A stretch of DNA of 9,175 nucleotides from an uncultured Bacteroides sp. (GCA_900557355.1 USSR01000235.1:1-9175); one strand, 5' to 3'; positions 1 through 8,236 are shown, counted from the stretch's first letter. Made by a program: numbers and translations. The notes: a model not told the origin generated them from the letters alone.

Positions 1-1116
1 ATCCCCCCGCGAGCCATTGGCCCCGTCTGCTGCAAAAGCGGGAACAAAATATTCTGTACGGCGGCACAAAGTATCCTTCATCGGTTTGATGTGTAAAGGC
101 TCTGCTATACTGGATGCATAAATGGTGTCTACCTTTATTTTCTTCTCCCGCTTTACCTTCCGCAAGGCGCCCACTCCTTCCAGAGTAAGTTCGACAGGCC
201 GGATGGTGCCGTCTTCATTAAATTCCAATCGGTTTACATAAGTTTGCCGGTTTGTACTACGCCGTCCAAACTCCAGATAAGCGAAATAATAATCATCCGT
301 TCCTTCCGTACTGAATACACAACCATGTCCCGGGCCGAAAACTCCCTTTTTATAATCAGTCGTGGAAACTATATCCTGCTTGGGAAATTCAAACGGCCCC
401 ATTGGAGAAACTTTGCTCATCACATAAGCGTACTGATACTTTTCGTCTCCTCCAATGGTGTATAAATAATAGTATATTCCTTTTTTTTTAAAGAAAATGG
501 GTCCTTCGGAATATTCTTTGCGGGGAGTGGAGATCATTTGGATGTCCGAATCCACCGTTATCATGTCTTTATTAAGTTTAGCCACATGCCTGCGTCCCCA
601 GAACACATAAGCCTGACCATCGTCATCAATAAACACCTCGGCATCAATGCCTCCGGGATCTTCTGTTTGTAATAAGGTGGAAGTCGTGAAAGGTTTATGA
701 AACTCATCCTTTCCACGGGCCAGCCTGAAAGGACCATCCGGACTATCTGCTACTGCGGGATACATATATCCGTTTATTGTCGGATAAATGTAGTATTTAC
801 CATTGGCAGCGACAGCCTTGCTGGGTGCCCAGTACTTTTCTTTCGCGGCAGAAGGGAAATAAGTACCGTTAAAGCTCCAATGAACAAAGTCCTTTGATTT
901 CCATACCACAGGCGGTCCTGAGGTTTCCAATCCCCGGCCATATCCGTCAGTGGTAGCGTAACAATAGAACGTTCCGTTTATTTCCTGAATGCTTGCATCT
1001 GCAATCATATCAGGTATCAAGGCGTTACCGAAAGGATTGTCTGCTCCTGTCTGCGCTGTTAGTGGCTCTGAAATCAGAATCCCTAACATTAAACTGGTAA
1101 AAAGACTTTTCTTCAT
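1..1116 (-). CDS. Secreted glycoside hydrolase family 43 enzyme, 3' end outside window
   Basis: The frame is open from the ATG at 1114-1116 down to position 1, giving 372 residues without a stop, so the C-terminus lies outside the window. Residues 1-22 form a signal peptide ending ..PLTAQ. Residues about 28-320 match the five-bladed beta-propeller of GH43. All three acidic residues expected of this family are visible: D40 in IADAS (general base; most relatives have DP here), D158 in GGIDAEVF (pKa modulator) and E204 in YSEGPIF (general acid). H264 in GPGHG fits the usual central histidine. From about residue 330 a second domain begins (YASS..., then R..YFVPAFAADGANGSRG), which resembles the start of a discoidin-like or CBM6-like sugar-binding beta-sandwich. 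GH43 members are inverting arabinofuranosidases, xylosidases or arabinanases; the substrate cannot be read from sequence. It follows the mutarotase gene after 73 nt and is probably the last visible gene of the operon. A run of nine A codes for K210-K212. Confidence 0.9.
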   Translation of the reverse strand, partial: MKKSLFTSLMLGILISEPLTAQTGADNPFGNALIPDMIADASIQEINGTFYCYATTDGYGRGLETSGPPVVWKSKDFVHWSFNGTYFPSAAKEKYWAPSKAVAANGKYYIYPTINGYMYPAVADSPDGPFRLARGKDEFHKPFTTSTLLQTEDPGGIDAEVFIDDDGQAYVFWGRRHVAKLNKDMITVDSDIQMISTPRKEYSEGPIFFKKKGIYYYLYTIGGDEKYQYAYVMSKVSPMGPFEFPKQDIVSTTDYKKGVFGPGHGCVFSTEGTDDYYFAYLEFGRRSTNRQTYVNRLEFNEDGTIRPVELTLEGVGALRKVKREKKIKVDTIYASSIAEPLHIKPMKDTLCRRTEYFVPAFAADGANGSRGD

Positions 1117-1189
1117 AATATTATAATCGTTTTAAGGTTATACCTACTTTAAGAAAAAGCAAAGTAAAGCTTTTCTATCAGAATTCTTA

Positions 1190-1573
1190 CTATTCATATA
1201 GATGAAACATTCGCTCCATCAATTTCCATTTCTCTGCCGAGGTGCTTGTAGGTACACACTCCTGAAATTTGGATACATACTCTTCCCATTCTGCTTGTCT
1301 GGGTAAATGAGAAAGCTTGTCCATAGCTGTTTCCCAATCGAAGTCAAGCGGTGTTTCTATAATCATGAATAACCGGGAACCTAATATATAGATTTCCATC
1401 TCTAAAATACCTACTGAACGAATGCCGGCTCTTATTTCCGGCCAGGCTTCAGGTTTGCTGTGGCACCTGATGTATTCCTTAATTAGTTTTGGATTGTCTT
1501 TTAAATCCATAGTCTGGCAATATCTTTTCACCGGGCAATGGTATTCCTTTACTTGATATCCTTTATTTGTCAT
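1190..1573 (-). CDS. RhaM-type (DUF718) L-rhamnose / 6-deoxysugar mutarotase
   Basis: This 127-residue cytoplasmic protein belongs to the L-rhamnose mutarotase family (DUF718, COG3254), small ferredoxin-like alpha/beta dimers that interconvert sugar anomers. The signature is clear: Y34 and H38 in YIRCH align with the catalytic-site Tyr18 and His22 of E. coli RhaM, followed by W44-P45-E46, the core strand MEIYILGSRLFMIIE (59-73), and W96 in RQAEWEEY. The alignment implies a 16-residue N-terminal extension relative to E. coli RhaM. An alternative start at M22 would trim the conserved KRYCQTMDL strand, so the ATG at 1571-1573 is preferred. There is no signal peptide. The gene sits between the susD-like gene (101-nt gap containing a hairpin) and GH43 (73-nt gap). 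Members of this family have been linked to L-fucose as well as L-rhamnose. With a GH29 fucosidase in the same operon and no rhamnosidase in view, L-fucose is a plausible substrate, but this is inference. Confidence 0.88.
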   Translation of the reverse strand: MTNKGYQVKEYHCPVKRYCQTMDLKDNPKLIKEYIRCHSKPEAWPEIRAGIRSVGILEMEIYILGSRLFMIIETPLDFDWETAMDKLSHLPRQAEWEEYVSKFQECVPTSTSAEKWKLMERMFHLYE

Positions 1574-1606
1574 AATCTTATTGCATTAAAAAACTATATA
1601 ATAATA

Positions 1607-1638
1607 TAAGTATCCGGAGACAAAGTTCCGGATACTTA
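1607..1638 (-). terminator. Perfect 12-bp stem-loop between susD-like and mutarotase genes
   Basis: The arms 1607-1618 (TAAGTATCCGGA) and 1627-1638 are perfect inverted repeats with an 8-nt loop. On the minus (transcribed) strand the hairpin follows the susD-like stop by 36 nt and is followed by an AT-rich stretch containing TTTTTT about 14 nt later. It could be a leaky terminator, or a 3'-end stabilising hairpin that sets lower expression of the mutarotase and GH43 genes than of the importer pair. The U-run is not directly adjacent to the stem, so strong intrinsic termination is uncertain. No promoter matching TAnnTTTG was seen between this hairpin and the mutarotase gene, so some readthrough is expected. 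Confidence 0.6.
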
Positions 1639-1674
1639 ACCATACCTATTAATTACTTGTCCATTAAATAAAAA

Positions 1675-3401
1675 CTAATTGTATCCTGTATTCTGTTTGA
1701 GGTTCTTATTGACATTCAGATCATTCTGTGGTATTGGGAAATAACGGTTATGAGGTGACCAGGTGCGCTTCTCAAACTGATAATACATGTCTTCATCAAC
1801 CGGAGAAGCTGCAGTTCCGCTTCCCCGATAATTCCGGGCTTTGGGATCGTCTGATAGTTTAACGCCTGTGAATGTATGGTTCAACTCTTTTTCGGCAATG
1901 CCCCAACGCAATACATCATAATAACGCAGGCCTTCAAAAGCCAGTTCAACCCGCCTTTCTTTGCGGACAGCTTCACGGATTAGTTCCTGAGACATATTGG
2001 CTTTTTCAAGCTTTGTTAATTTTACACGGTCACGAATGTCGTTTATTGTAAGGTCGAGAATGTCTTGGTCTACGGCACTTGGCTGAGCTTCGTTCAAAGC
2101 TTCCAGATAGCTTAACAAGACTTCTGCATAACGCATTATCGGCGTATAAGTGGGAGTAGCTCCCAAATTGTTGATTATGGAAGGATCACATCCTTTCTTG
2201 GGGCAATAACCATTAAACAGGGCAAACTTGTTATAGTAATCTGAAGTGTTGGCACCTTTGAAACAGTCGTAGGTTATGTCGTTATATGTACTTCCGGGAT
2301 AACTTCCCAATGGCGGCAAGAAGACGGACGCATATAAACGTAAATCACGATTTGCATAGGGGTCATTTTCATCATATACTTCAGATGTTTTTATATCCTT
2401 ACCGTCTGTGCAAAAGTACTCTTTGACCAGTTCATTATAAGGGGCAAATTGGTGCCAACCACCGTAAGCAGCCTCAGGATACAAATATTGATAACGTGAA
2501 TTTGTATATAAGTCCTTTACTCCCATGATGCAGAATATTGTTTCAGGACTATATTCTCCGCCTATCTGGAATAGCTTTTCATAACTATCTTCACCATAAC
2601 GACGATCCAGTTCATATATTCCGGAATCAATGACGCTACGCAAAACAGCAGCGGCTTCCGAACGGGGAATCGTGAACGCACCTTGTAAGCAGCGGCTTCC
2701 GACCATTTCTCCTGTGCCAGATAGAGACGGCTTAACAATACTTGTGCTGCTCCTTTCGTGAAACGTCCATATTCTTCCGACGAGTATTTGGTTGGCAATA
2801 GATTGATGGCTGCTTTCAAATCAGTTTCCACCTGGGCATAGACGTCCGCTTGTGGAGTTTGTGAGATGGTGTTAGCTTCTTCTACTGACAATGTTTTCAA
2901 TGGCATCGGTACATCTTTATAATAAAATGCAAGATTGAATAAGAAATAGGCACGCAGGCATTTCACTTCGGCTGACCAGATTTCTTTTTTATCCCCATCC
3001 ATAGGACAGTCCGTTATATTTTCCAGGAAGACATTGTATTTGGCTATCTGGGTATAGGCGTTTCCCCAAAACCAGCGCAGATTACTATTGGTGGCAACTG
3101 TGTTGGAACTTGCCATCAATGTGGAAAAGTTTTCTTTTTCCGTACCATTTCCTCCGGCAAAGTCCAGATAGAGCAATCCTTGTGGGGTGGCAAAATCATC
3201 ATGCGACCAGCCGGTCTGGAAACGATAACATCCGGTCAATGCCAGCATAGCATCTCCTTCACCTGTCCAAAAGCTACCATCAGAAATAGATGAAGGAGGT
3301 TCTTTATCTAATAAGTCTGAACAACTTACTGTTACCAATGATAAAGCCAAAGTAACTAAACAGGCTTTTGTTATTTCTAATGTATGATATATATTTTTCA
3401 T
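1675..3401 (-). pseudogene. SusD/RagB-like glycan-binding lipoprotein, frameshifted by a 41-bp insertion
   Basis: SusD-like proteins are outer-membrane lipoproteins that cap the SusC pore and capture glycan. The first frame (ATG at 3399-3401, stop at 2562) gives 279 residues. It has a lipoprotein signal with C27 in VTVSC, then the SusD N-terminal domain (LLDKEPPSSISDGSFW onward, TPR-like helices). It is correct to A238 (..EKWSEAAA), and residues 239-279 are out-of-frame. The second frame (1675-2706) carries the rest: VLRSVIDSGIYELDR, then the RagB/SusD C-terminal domain with MRYAEVLLSYLEALNEA, RKERRVELAFEGLRYYDV and the ending YFPIPQNDLNVN..NTGY. The whole span is 1727 nt. Removing one 41-bp unit leaves 1686 nt, exactly 561 codons plus stop, a normal SusD length, and joins SEAAA to VLRSVIDSG as family members read. 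The ATG at 2704-2706 is out of the SusD frame context and gives no signal peptide, so the second piece is not an independent gene. It follows susC by 24 nt. A sequencing or assembly error cannot be excluded. Confidence 0.9.
2647..2702. repeat. 15-bp direct repeats flanking 26 bp, cause of the susD frameshift
   Basis: AGCAGCGGCTTCCGA occurs at 2647-2661 and again at 2688-2702, an offset of 41 bp, with 26 bp between the copies. On the coding strand each copy encodes SEAAA when read in the SusD frame. Because 41 is not a multiple of three, the second unit shifts the frame. Deletion between the repeats would remove precisely one repeat plus the spacer and restore the open frame. I found no obvious second copy of the 26-bp spacer elsewhere in the window by eye. 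Confidence 0.93.
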
Positions 3402-3425
3402 ATTGTTCTTGATTGAATCGTTAAC

Positions 3426-6400
3426 TTAGAACTTGATATTAAATCCAAATGAATAGATGCTATTGATAGGATAATAGGATGGACCATCTCCTGTAGCAAT
3501 TTCATTTTCCGGGTCCCAACCTTTATAGAAACTGTTGAAAGAGAACAGATTCTGCCCGCTCACATAGACACGTACATTTTCCATTCCTATTTTCTTTGTC
3601 CATGTTTTTGGGAAGGTATATCCTATTTGTACATTCTTCACACGCAGGAAACTGGCATTACGTACCCAGTAATCAGAGGTCTGAAGGTTTGTATTATTCA
3701 TATTCAGAGTTTCCAAACGTGGATATTCTGCCCATTTATTGGGATTTGCTTCTGTCCAGCAATTATCTGCCTGCCATCTCTGGATTTGTCCGCCATTGTA
3801 AAATGCATAGGCCATATAAGAACCGATGAGGCGTTTGTGTCCTCCCAAACCTTGCAGTAAAGCGGAGAAATCGAGTCCTTTGTAAGATGCTGACAGATTC
3901 AGACCATAATAGAATTTAGGGGTGGTGCTTCCTAATACGGTGCGGTCATATTGTGCATCCACTTTGCCATCAGGCACTCCGTCAGGACCGCTGATGTCTT
4001 TGTATTTCACATAGCCCGGTTTTAGGCTTGATTTACCAACCAATTGTTCAGGAGCTGCATCTATTTCAGCCTGGTCTACGAATAAACCATCTGTCTCGTA
4101 ACCATAAATTATTCCGATAGGTTGTCCTACAATACGGTTATTATTGATTTCTTCAGTAGCACCATTTGCCAGTTTCTCTACGGCATTCTTTACCCAGGTA
4201 AAGTTAGGAGAGATGCTAAAGCGGAAGTTACGTCCGATTTGTCCGTTATAAGTAAGATTCACCTCGATACCCTTATTGGATACAGCACCAATGTTTGACT
4301 GTCCAACCCCGCGTCCCATTATGCTGGATACTTCTACCGGTGCCAGAATGTCTGAGGTATATTTATAGAAGTAGTCCAAAGTACCGGTAAAGCGTCCGTT
4401 AAACAGACTGAAATCCAAACCGATATCCGTGATAGCTGTCTTCTCCCAGGTTATTTCCGGATTATTATAAGTTCCTGCGGCAGCACCGGGTTGCAGGGCG
4501 GCAGGATTGCCAAAAGGATAATCTTGTCCAAGGCTGTAAGTTTGCTGATACGGATAGACACCGATGTTTTGATTTCCCAATACACCGTAGGAAGCGCGAA
4601 CCTTCAGATTATCGAATATATTAGAAACGGAACTGTTCTTCCAGAAGTCTTCTTCTGAAATTCTCCATCCGGCAGATACAGATGGGAAGATTCCCCAACG
4701 ATGTCCGTCAGCAAAACGGGAAGAACCATCATATCGCAAATTGGCTTCCAACAGATAACGGTCTTTCAGTGAGTAATTGATACGTCCGAAGAAAGATAAT
4801 AATGCGTATTCTTCCAATGAACTGTTATTCATAGCTGTTGCTTTGTCACCTGAACCTAATTCATACAGATAGTTATTGGGGAATGTATTTCTGTAACCTT
4901 CTAACCCTCTATTGGCTGATTGTTCTACGGATGTACCTGCCAGTAACTTAAAACTATGATCTTTTATCCGCTTTTCATAAGTAGCCAATGCTTCGAAAGT
5001 AGTGTATGTATTGTTGGCTGTCCAGACGTTCAAAGAAGCCGGTCCCACAGTCTTACTTTCATCAAAATAAGTATCCGCACGATAAGCTTTGTCATACTTA
5101 GTCCAGTAATTAACCCCTGCTTTTCCGATGAAAGAGAGTCCTTCAACAGGAGTGCCCCATTTCAACTGACCGGAAGCACTGATATTTCTATTGATGTTTT
5201 GCACGAAAGATTCACTTGCCAGCCATGCCTCCGGGCTGTAATTGTCCTGATACCCAAAACTGCCGTCAGACTTCTGGCCTGCATAGATAGGACCCTGGCG
5301 TACGGCATATCCTATCATCCCATCAATACTTTGAGGCTCTCCATTGGGAGCATTGTATTTATTGTTATAGGCGTTAATATTCAGATTGAGGGTAAGTCCT
5401 TTAGCTATTTCACTTTTCATAGTGAATAATGCTGTCATACGTTCGTTAGAAGTATTTGCCGTCATACCTTCCTGGTTGCGGTAGCCTATTGATAAGTTGT
5501 AGTTCGTTGTGGCATTACCGCCTTGTATGCTGACGTTATGCTGATGTTGGAAACCGGAACCTGACTCCAATAGCCATTTCAGATGATTTACATTAGGATA
5601 ATTATCGGGGTCTGAGCCGTCTTTGAATTTCTGTATCTCTTCAGGGAGGTAGGCATCTTGCTTATCCATATTGCGCATAGCCATATTGTAGTATTCTGCA
5701 TATTCCCATGATGGCAGGAAATCCGGTAACTCTGTGGGACGTTGCCAACCAAAAGAATTACTGTATGTGATAGTAGTCTTTCCTTGTACTCCCTTTTTGG
5801 TTTCAACCAGGATGACACCATTAGCGGCACGGTTACCGTAAATAGAGGCTGAGGCGGCATCTTTCAGGAAAGAAATACTCTGAATGTCGTTGGGGTCTAT
5901 ATCGTCTATATTCCCGGATAAACCGTCAATCAATACTAACGGATCTGTTCCGGCATTGGAGAAGGTACCTGTACCACGTATTTTGACCGTTGCTCCTGTT
6001 CCCGGACGACCGGAAGTTTGTAAAACACTCAGTCCCGGTGCTAAACCTGCCAATGCTTGTGCAGTACTCATCACAGGTTTGCTGGCTAAGTCTTCGGCCG
6101 ATATGGAAGATACAGATCCTGTCAGATTCACCTTCTTTTGTGTACCATAACCTACGATTACAACTTCTTCCAGCTTCTTCGTATCTTCTTCCATAATGAT
6201 GCGAAGCTGCTTATTCTCTTCTGCCTTTATCTCCTGAGAAATATAACCTACATAACTGATATGGAGAATATCTCCGGTTTTAGCTGTTACGGTAAATTTA
6301 CCATCCAGATCGCTGACAGTTCCATTATTGGTACTTTTAACCAATATGCTTACCCCAATCAGGGGTTCGCCAGAAGAATCGGTAACTAAGCCTTTCACAT

Positions 6401-6503
6401 TGCTTTGCACTTGTGCCCAAGTAGCGTTGCTAAGATGACAAACCAATAGGATCATTATGAATCTCATTGGTTGCATAAGTCCATACGTTAATCTGTTTCT
6501 CAT
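3426..6503 (-). CDS. SusC/RagA-like TonB-dependent outer-membrane transporter
   Basis: This 1025-residue protein is the barrel of a SusCD glycan importer. Residues 1-30 are a signal peptide (cleavage near TWA/QVQ). Residues about 36-105 form a carboxypeptidase-regulatory-like beta-sandwich (GLVTDSSGEPLIGVSI.., YVGY). A TonB-box-like segment follows (EEVVIVGYGTQKK, 112-124), then the plug domain (about 125-240) with the SusC hallmark SFLKDAASASIYGNRAANG (211-229), and the long beta-barrel ending in an aromatic residue (..FGFNIKF), as barrel assembly requires. Length is typical of the family (about 1000-1100). It has no STN domain between the signal peptide and the regulatory-like domain, so it is not the signalling type that drives an anti-sigma factor; this fits the nearby AraC regulator. 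The gene lies 92 nt after the fucosidase gene and 24 nt before its susD-like partner, with no TAnnTTTG promoter seen in the 92-nt gap, so co-transcription is likely. The frame is intact although its partner is broken. Confidence 0.96.
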   Translation of the reverse strand: MRNRLTYGLMQPMRFIMILLVCHLSNATWAQVQSNVKGLVTDSSGEPLIGVSILVKSTNNGTVSDLDGKFTVTAKTGDILHISYVGYISQEIKAEENKQLRIIMEEDTKKLEEVVIVGYGTQKKVNLTGSVSSISAEDLASKPVMSTAQALAGLAPGLSVLQTSGRPGTGATVKIRGTGTFSNAGTDPLVLIDGLSGNIDDIDPNDIQSISFLKDAASASIYGNRAANGVILVETKKGVQGKTTITYSNSFGWQRPTELPDFLPSWEYAEYYNMAMRNMDKQDAYLPEEIQKFKDGSDPDNYPNVNHLKWLLESGSGFQHQHNVSIQGGNATTNYNLSIGYRNQEGMTANTSNERMTALFTMKSEIAKGLTLNLNINAYNNKYNAPNGEPQSIDGMIGYAVRQGPIYAGQKSDGSFGYQDNYSPEAWLASESFVQNINRNISASGQLKWGTPVEGLSFIGKAGVNYWTKYDKAYRADTYFDESKTVGPASLNVWTANNTYTTFEALATYEKRIKDHSFKLLAGTSVEQSANRGLEGYRNTFPNNYLYELGSGDKATAMNNSSLEEYALLSFFGRINYSLKDRYLLEANLRYDGSSRFADGHRWGIFPSVSAGWRISEEDFWKNSSVSNIFDNLKVRASYGVLGNQNIGVYPYQQTYSLGQDYPFGNPAALQPGAAAGTYNNPEITWEKTAITDIGLDFSLFNGRFTGTLDYFYKYTSDILAPVEVSSIMGRGVGQSNIGAVSNKGIEVNLTYNGQIGRNFRFSISPNFTWVKNAVEKLANGATEEINNNRIVGQPIGIIYGYETDGLFVDQAEIDAAPEQLVGKSSLKPGYVKYKDISGPDGVPDGKVDAQYDRTVLGSTTPKFYYGLNLSASYKGLDFSALLQGLGGHKRLIGSYMAYAFYNGGQIQRWQADNCWTEANPNKWAEYPRLETLNMNNTNLQTSDYWVRNASFLRVKNVQIGYTFPKTWTKKIGMENVRVYVSGQNLFSFNSFYKGWDPENEIATGDGPSYYPINSIYSFGFNIKF

Positions 6504-6541
6504 AATTTTAATTGATTATTGGGTTATTTTTAAGGTATAGC

Positions 6542-6580
6542 GAGAGCTTATCGACTTAAAAAAAGCCGATAAATACTCTC
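6542..6580 (-). other. Imperfect stem-loop in the fucosidase-susC intergenic gap
   Basis: GAGAG (6542-6546) pairs with CTCTC (6576-6580), and TTATCG (6548-6553) with CGATAA (6567-6572), separated by a small asymmetric internal loop and closed by a 13-nt A-rich loop. It lies 15 nt beyond the fucosidase stop and 38 nt before the susC start on the minus-strand transcript. No U-tract follows directly, so it looks more like an RNA-processing, stability or leader structure than a full terminator. Folding is inferred by eye. Confidence 0.45.
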
Positions 6581-6595
6581 TTATTCCTTATGATT

Positions 6596-8236
6596 TTATT
6601 TCTTTATTTTAAAGACGGGAGCTATGTTGTTGAGCTTTTTCTCCGGCAGATTAATGGAAAGCCCTTCTGCTGTGCGGTTGAATCGTACCGGTCCATATCC
6701 GAGCAGTTCTACCTTCCTTATCTTTTGCGGAAATAGTTTGCTGTCGGCAGCTAATGATTTGATGATTACATTTCCATTTTCCGGCCAAGCCAGAACCGTG
6801 GCATATAAATCCTTCTTGGTTTGGGTGAAACGGATCTCTTGTGCCGTAGCTTTGCTATACGCTCCTTCGTTGAATCCTTGTGCATTGATTTTAATATCGG
6901 CTTCGGCTATCGGACCTTCGCCGAACACTTCCCAAGGTCGGGTGCTGTAGATAGCTTCTTTATTAATATTCATCCATTCGCCGAATTCATTCAGTATCTT
7001 TTCTTCTTTTTCATCAAACGTACCGTCGGCCCGCAATGGAACACTGAGAAGCAGATTACCATTCTTACTTACGATGTCAATCAACAGTTTAGCGACATCC
7101 GAGGCTGATTTATACCAGTTATTCTCATAGACAGATGTAGTGTAATGCCATCCGCCAATGCATGAACAGGACTGCCAGGGTCGCTCCATTATTTCATTGG
7201 GTGCACCGCGTTCTACATCCCAGACGATGGCTTTGCGTTGGTTTTCATCCAATATCTTACTCAACATGACGGCTTCCAACTTGCCTTTGTGGGTCGCCAT
7301 ATTGTGGTTATAGAAGTGAGCCGCAATCTTCAGTCCGGCATCACTGATTGGATAGAATGGAGCTACAGTCACATCAAAATAAATCAGATCGGGATTATAG
7401 CGGTTGATGGCATCTACGGTACGGTCATAGAAGTTTGTGCAGTATTCCTGAGTAGGCAAACATGCCCCGTTTCCCCAAGCCCATTGGCTATGAATCATGC
7501 CATCCGCCCAGCTACCTTTACTCATCGGATGATTTTGTGCATATAAATCCTGAGGGTCGTATCCTTCCCACCATTTGCCTTTACCATCCGCTTTTGTTAA
7601 AGTGCCATCGTAAGGGACACCGGCTTTAGGTCCGTGTCTGTCATAACGTTGGGAGGGTTCATACCAGGTCCAGGCATGGTCAGCATGGAAACTGATACCA
7701 AATGGAAGCTCGTATTTGCGTGCCGCTTTTTCCCATTCTGCCAAGATATCACGTTTCGGACCCATGTTCTTTGAATTCCATGGTTGATATTTACTGTCCC
7801 AAAGGTCAAAGTTATCGTGATGGTTACCTAAAGCAAAGAAATACTGCGCTCCTATTTTCTTATAGAATGCAACCAGTTCATCCGGATTCCATTTTTCTGC
7901 TTTAAATAAAGGGATGATGTCTTTGAATCCCACTTCAGAAGGATGACCGTAGTGCTCTACATGATGCTTATATTCTGATGTTCCTTCCATATACATGGAG
8001 CGTGCCATCCAGTCGCCCGAGCCTTCTACACACTGAGGTCCCCAATGCGCCCATATTCCGAATTTTGCGTTCCTAAACCATTCGGGAACTTGGTAATTCT
8101 CCAAAGACTCCCATGTAGGTTGGAATTTACCTTTCATCATAGGTTCGTTCTTTTCTGAAACCGGAACCTGATAGTTCTGGGCAGATAAGGTTCCTATTGA
8201 AAGAACTAAAGAGGCTAATAAAATTCTGGTTCTCAT
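6596..8236 (-). CDS. Secreted GH29 alpha-L-fucosidase
   Basis: This is a 546-residue retaining alpha-L-fucosidase of family GH29. Residues 1-19 from MRTRILLASLVLS are a signal peptide ending in ..LSA before QNYQ. The catalytic (beta/alpha)8 barrel spans about 40-430: KFGIWAHWG (58-66, family signature), NHHDNFDLWDS (H139, H140, fucose pocket), SFHADHAWTWY (H184, H187) and LIYFDV with D288 as the likely nucleophile. A DVERGAP segment (E342) may supply the acid/base, but this residue is poorly conserved in GH29 and the assignment is tentative. A C-terminal beta-sandwich covers about 440-546. An ATG 11 codons further upstream (8267-8269) is in frame, but it overlaps the putative -7 box and would put charged residues ahead of the signal peptide, so the start at 8236 is chosen. 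It is the first gene of the operon and probably acts in the periplasm or at the surface on fucosylated oligosaccharides. Confidence 0.94.
   Translation of the reverse strand: MRTRILLASLVLSIGTLSAQNYQVPVSEKNEPMMKGKFQPTWESLENYQVPEWFRNAKFGIWAHWGPQCVEGSGDWMARSMYMEGTSEYKHHVEHYGHPSEVGFKDIIPLFKAEKWNPDELVAFYKKIGAQYFFALGNHHDNFDLWDSKYQPWNSKNMGPKRDILAEWEKAARKYELPFGISFHADHAWTWYEPSQRYDRHGPKAGVPYDGTLTKADGKGKWWEGYDPQDLYAQNHPMSKGSWADGMIHSQWAWGNGACLPTQEYCTNFYDRTVDAINRYNPDLIYFDVTVAPFYPISDAGLKIAAHFYNHNMATHKGKLEAVMLSKILDENQRKAIVWDVERGAPNEIMERPWQSCSCIGGWHYTTSVYENNWYKSASDVAKLLIDIVSKNGNLLLSVPLRADGTFDEKEEKILNEFGEWMNINKEAIYSTRPWEVFGEGPIAEADIKINAQGFNEGAYSKATAQEIRFTQTKKDLYATVLAWPENGNVIIKSLAADSKLFPQKIRKVELLGYGPVRFNRTAEGLSINLPEKKLNNIAPVFKIKK

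Noticed and set aside
244..897. Short plus-strand open frames at 244-465 and 697-897
   Set aside because: They are antisense to the GH43 gene, whose frame shows the full set of catalytic motifs.
1152..1176. Weak A/T hairpin between the mutarotase and GH43 genes as a terminator
   Set aside because: The arms AGAAAAAGC / GCTTTTCT pair with a bulge and only two G-C pairs plus one near the end. It is too weak to call against an AT-rich background.
2647..2702. CRISPR-like or IS-end interpretation of the repeat pair
   Set aside because: There are only two 15-bp copies in coding sequence, with no array, no inverted terminal repeats and no transposase. An element scar remains possible but has no direct support.
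1675..2706. The C-terminal SusD fragment as an independent gene starting at ATG 2704-2706
   Set aside because: Its first 15 residues come from the 41-bp inserted unit read in a different frame, it has no signal peptide, and it lacks the N-terminal half of the fold. It is the remainder of the frameshifted susD-like gene.
4956..5429. Plus-strand open frame of 157 residues inside the susC-like gene, and similar frames at 3596-3860, 5884-6389, 6624-7108 and 7238-7546
   Set aside because: All lie antisense to long, clearly conserved genes, show no recognisable domain and have no promoter in front. They are shadows.
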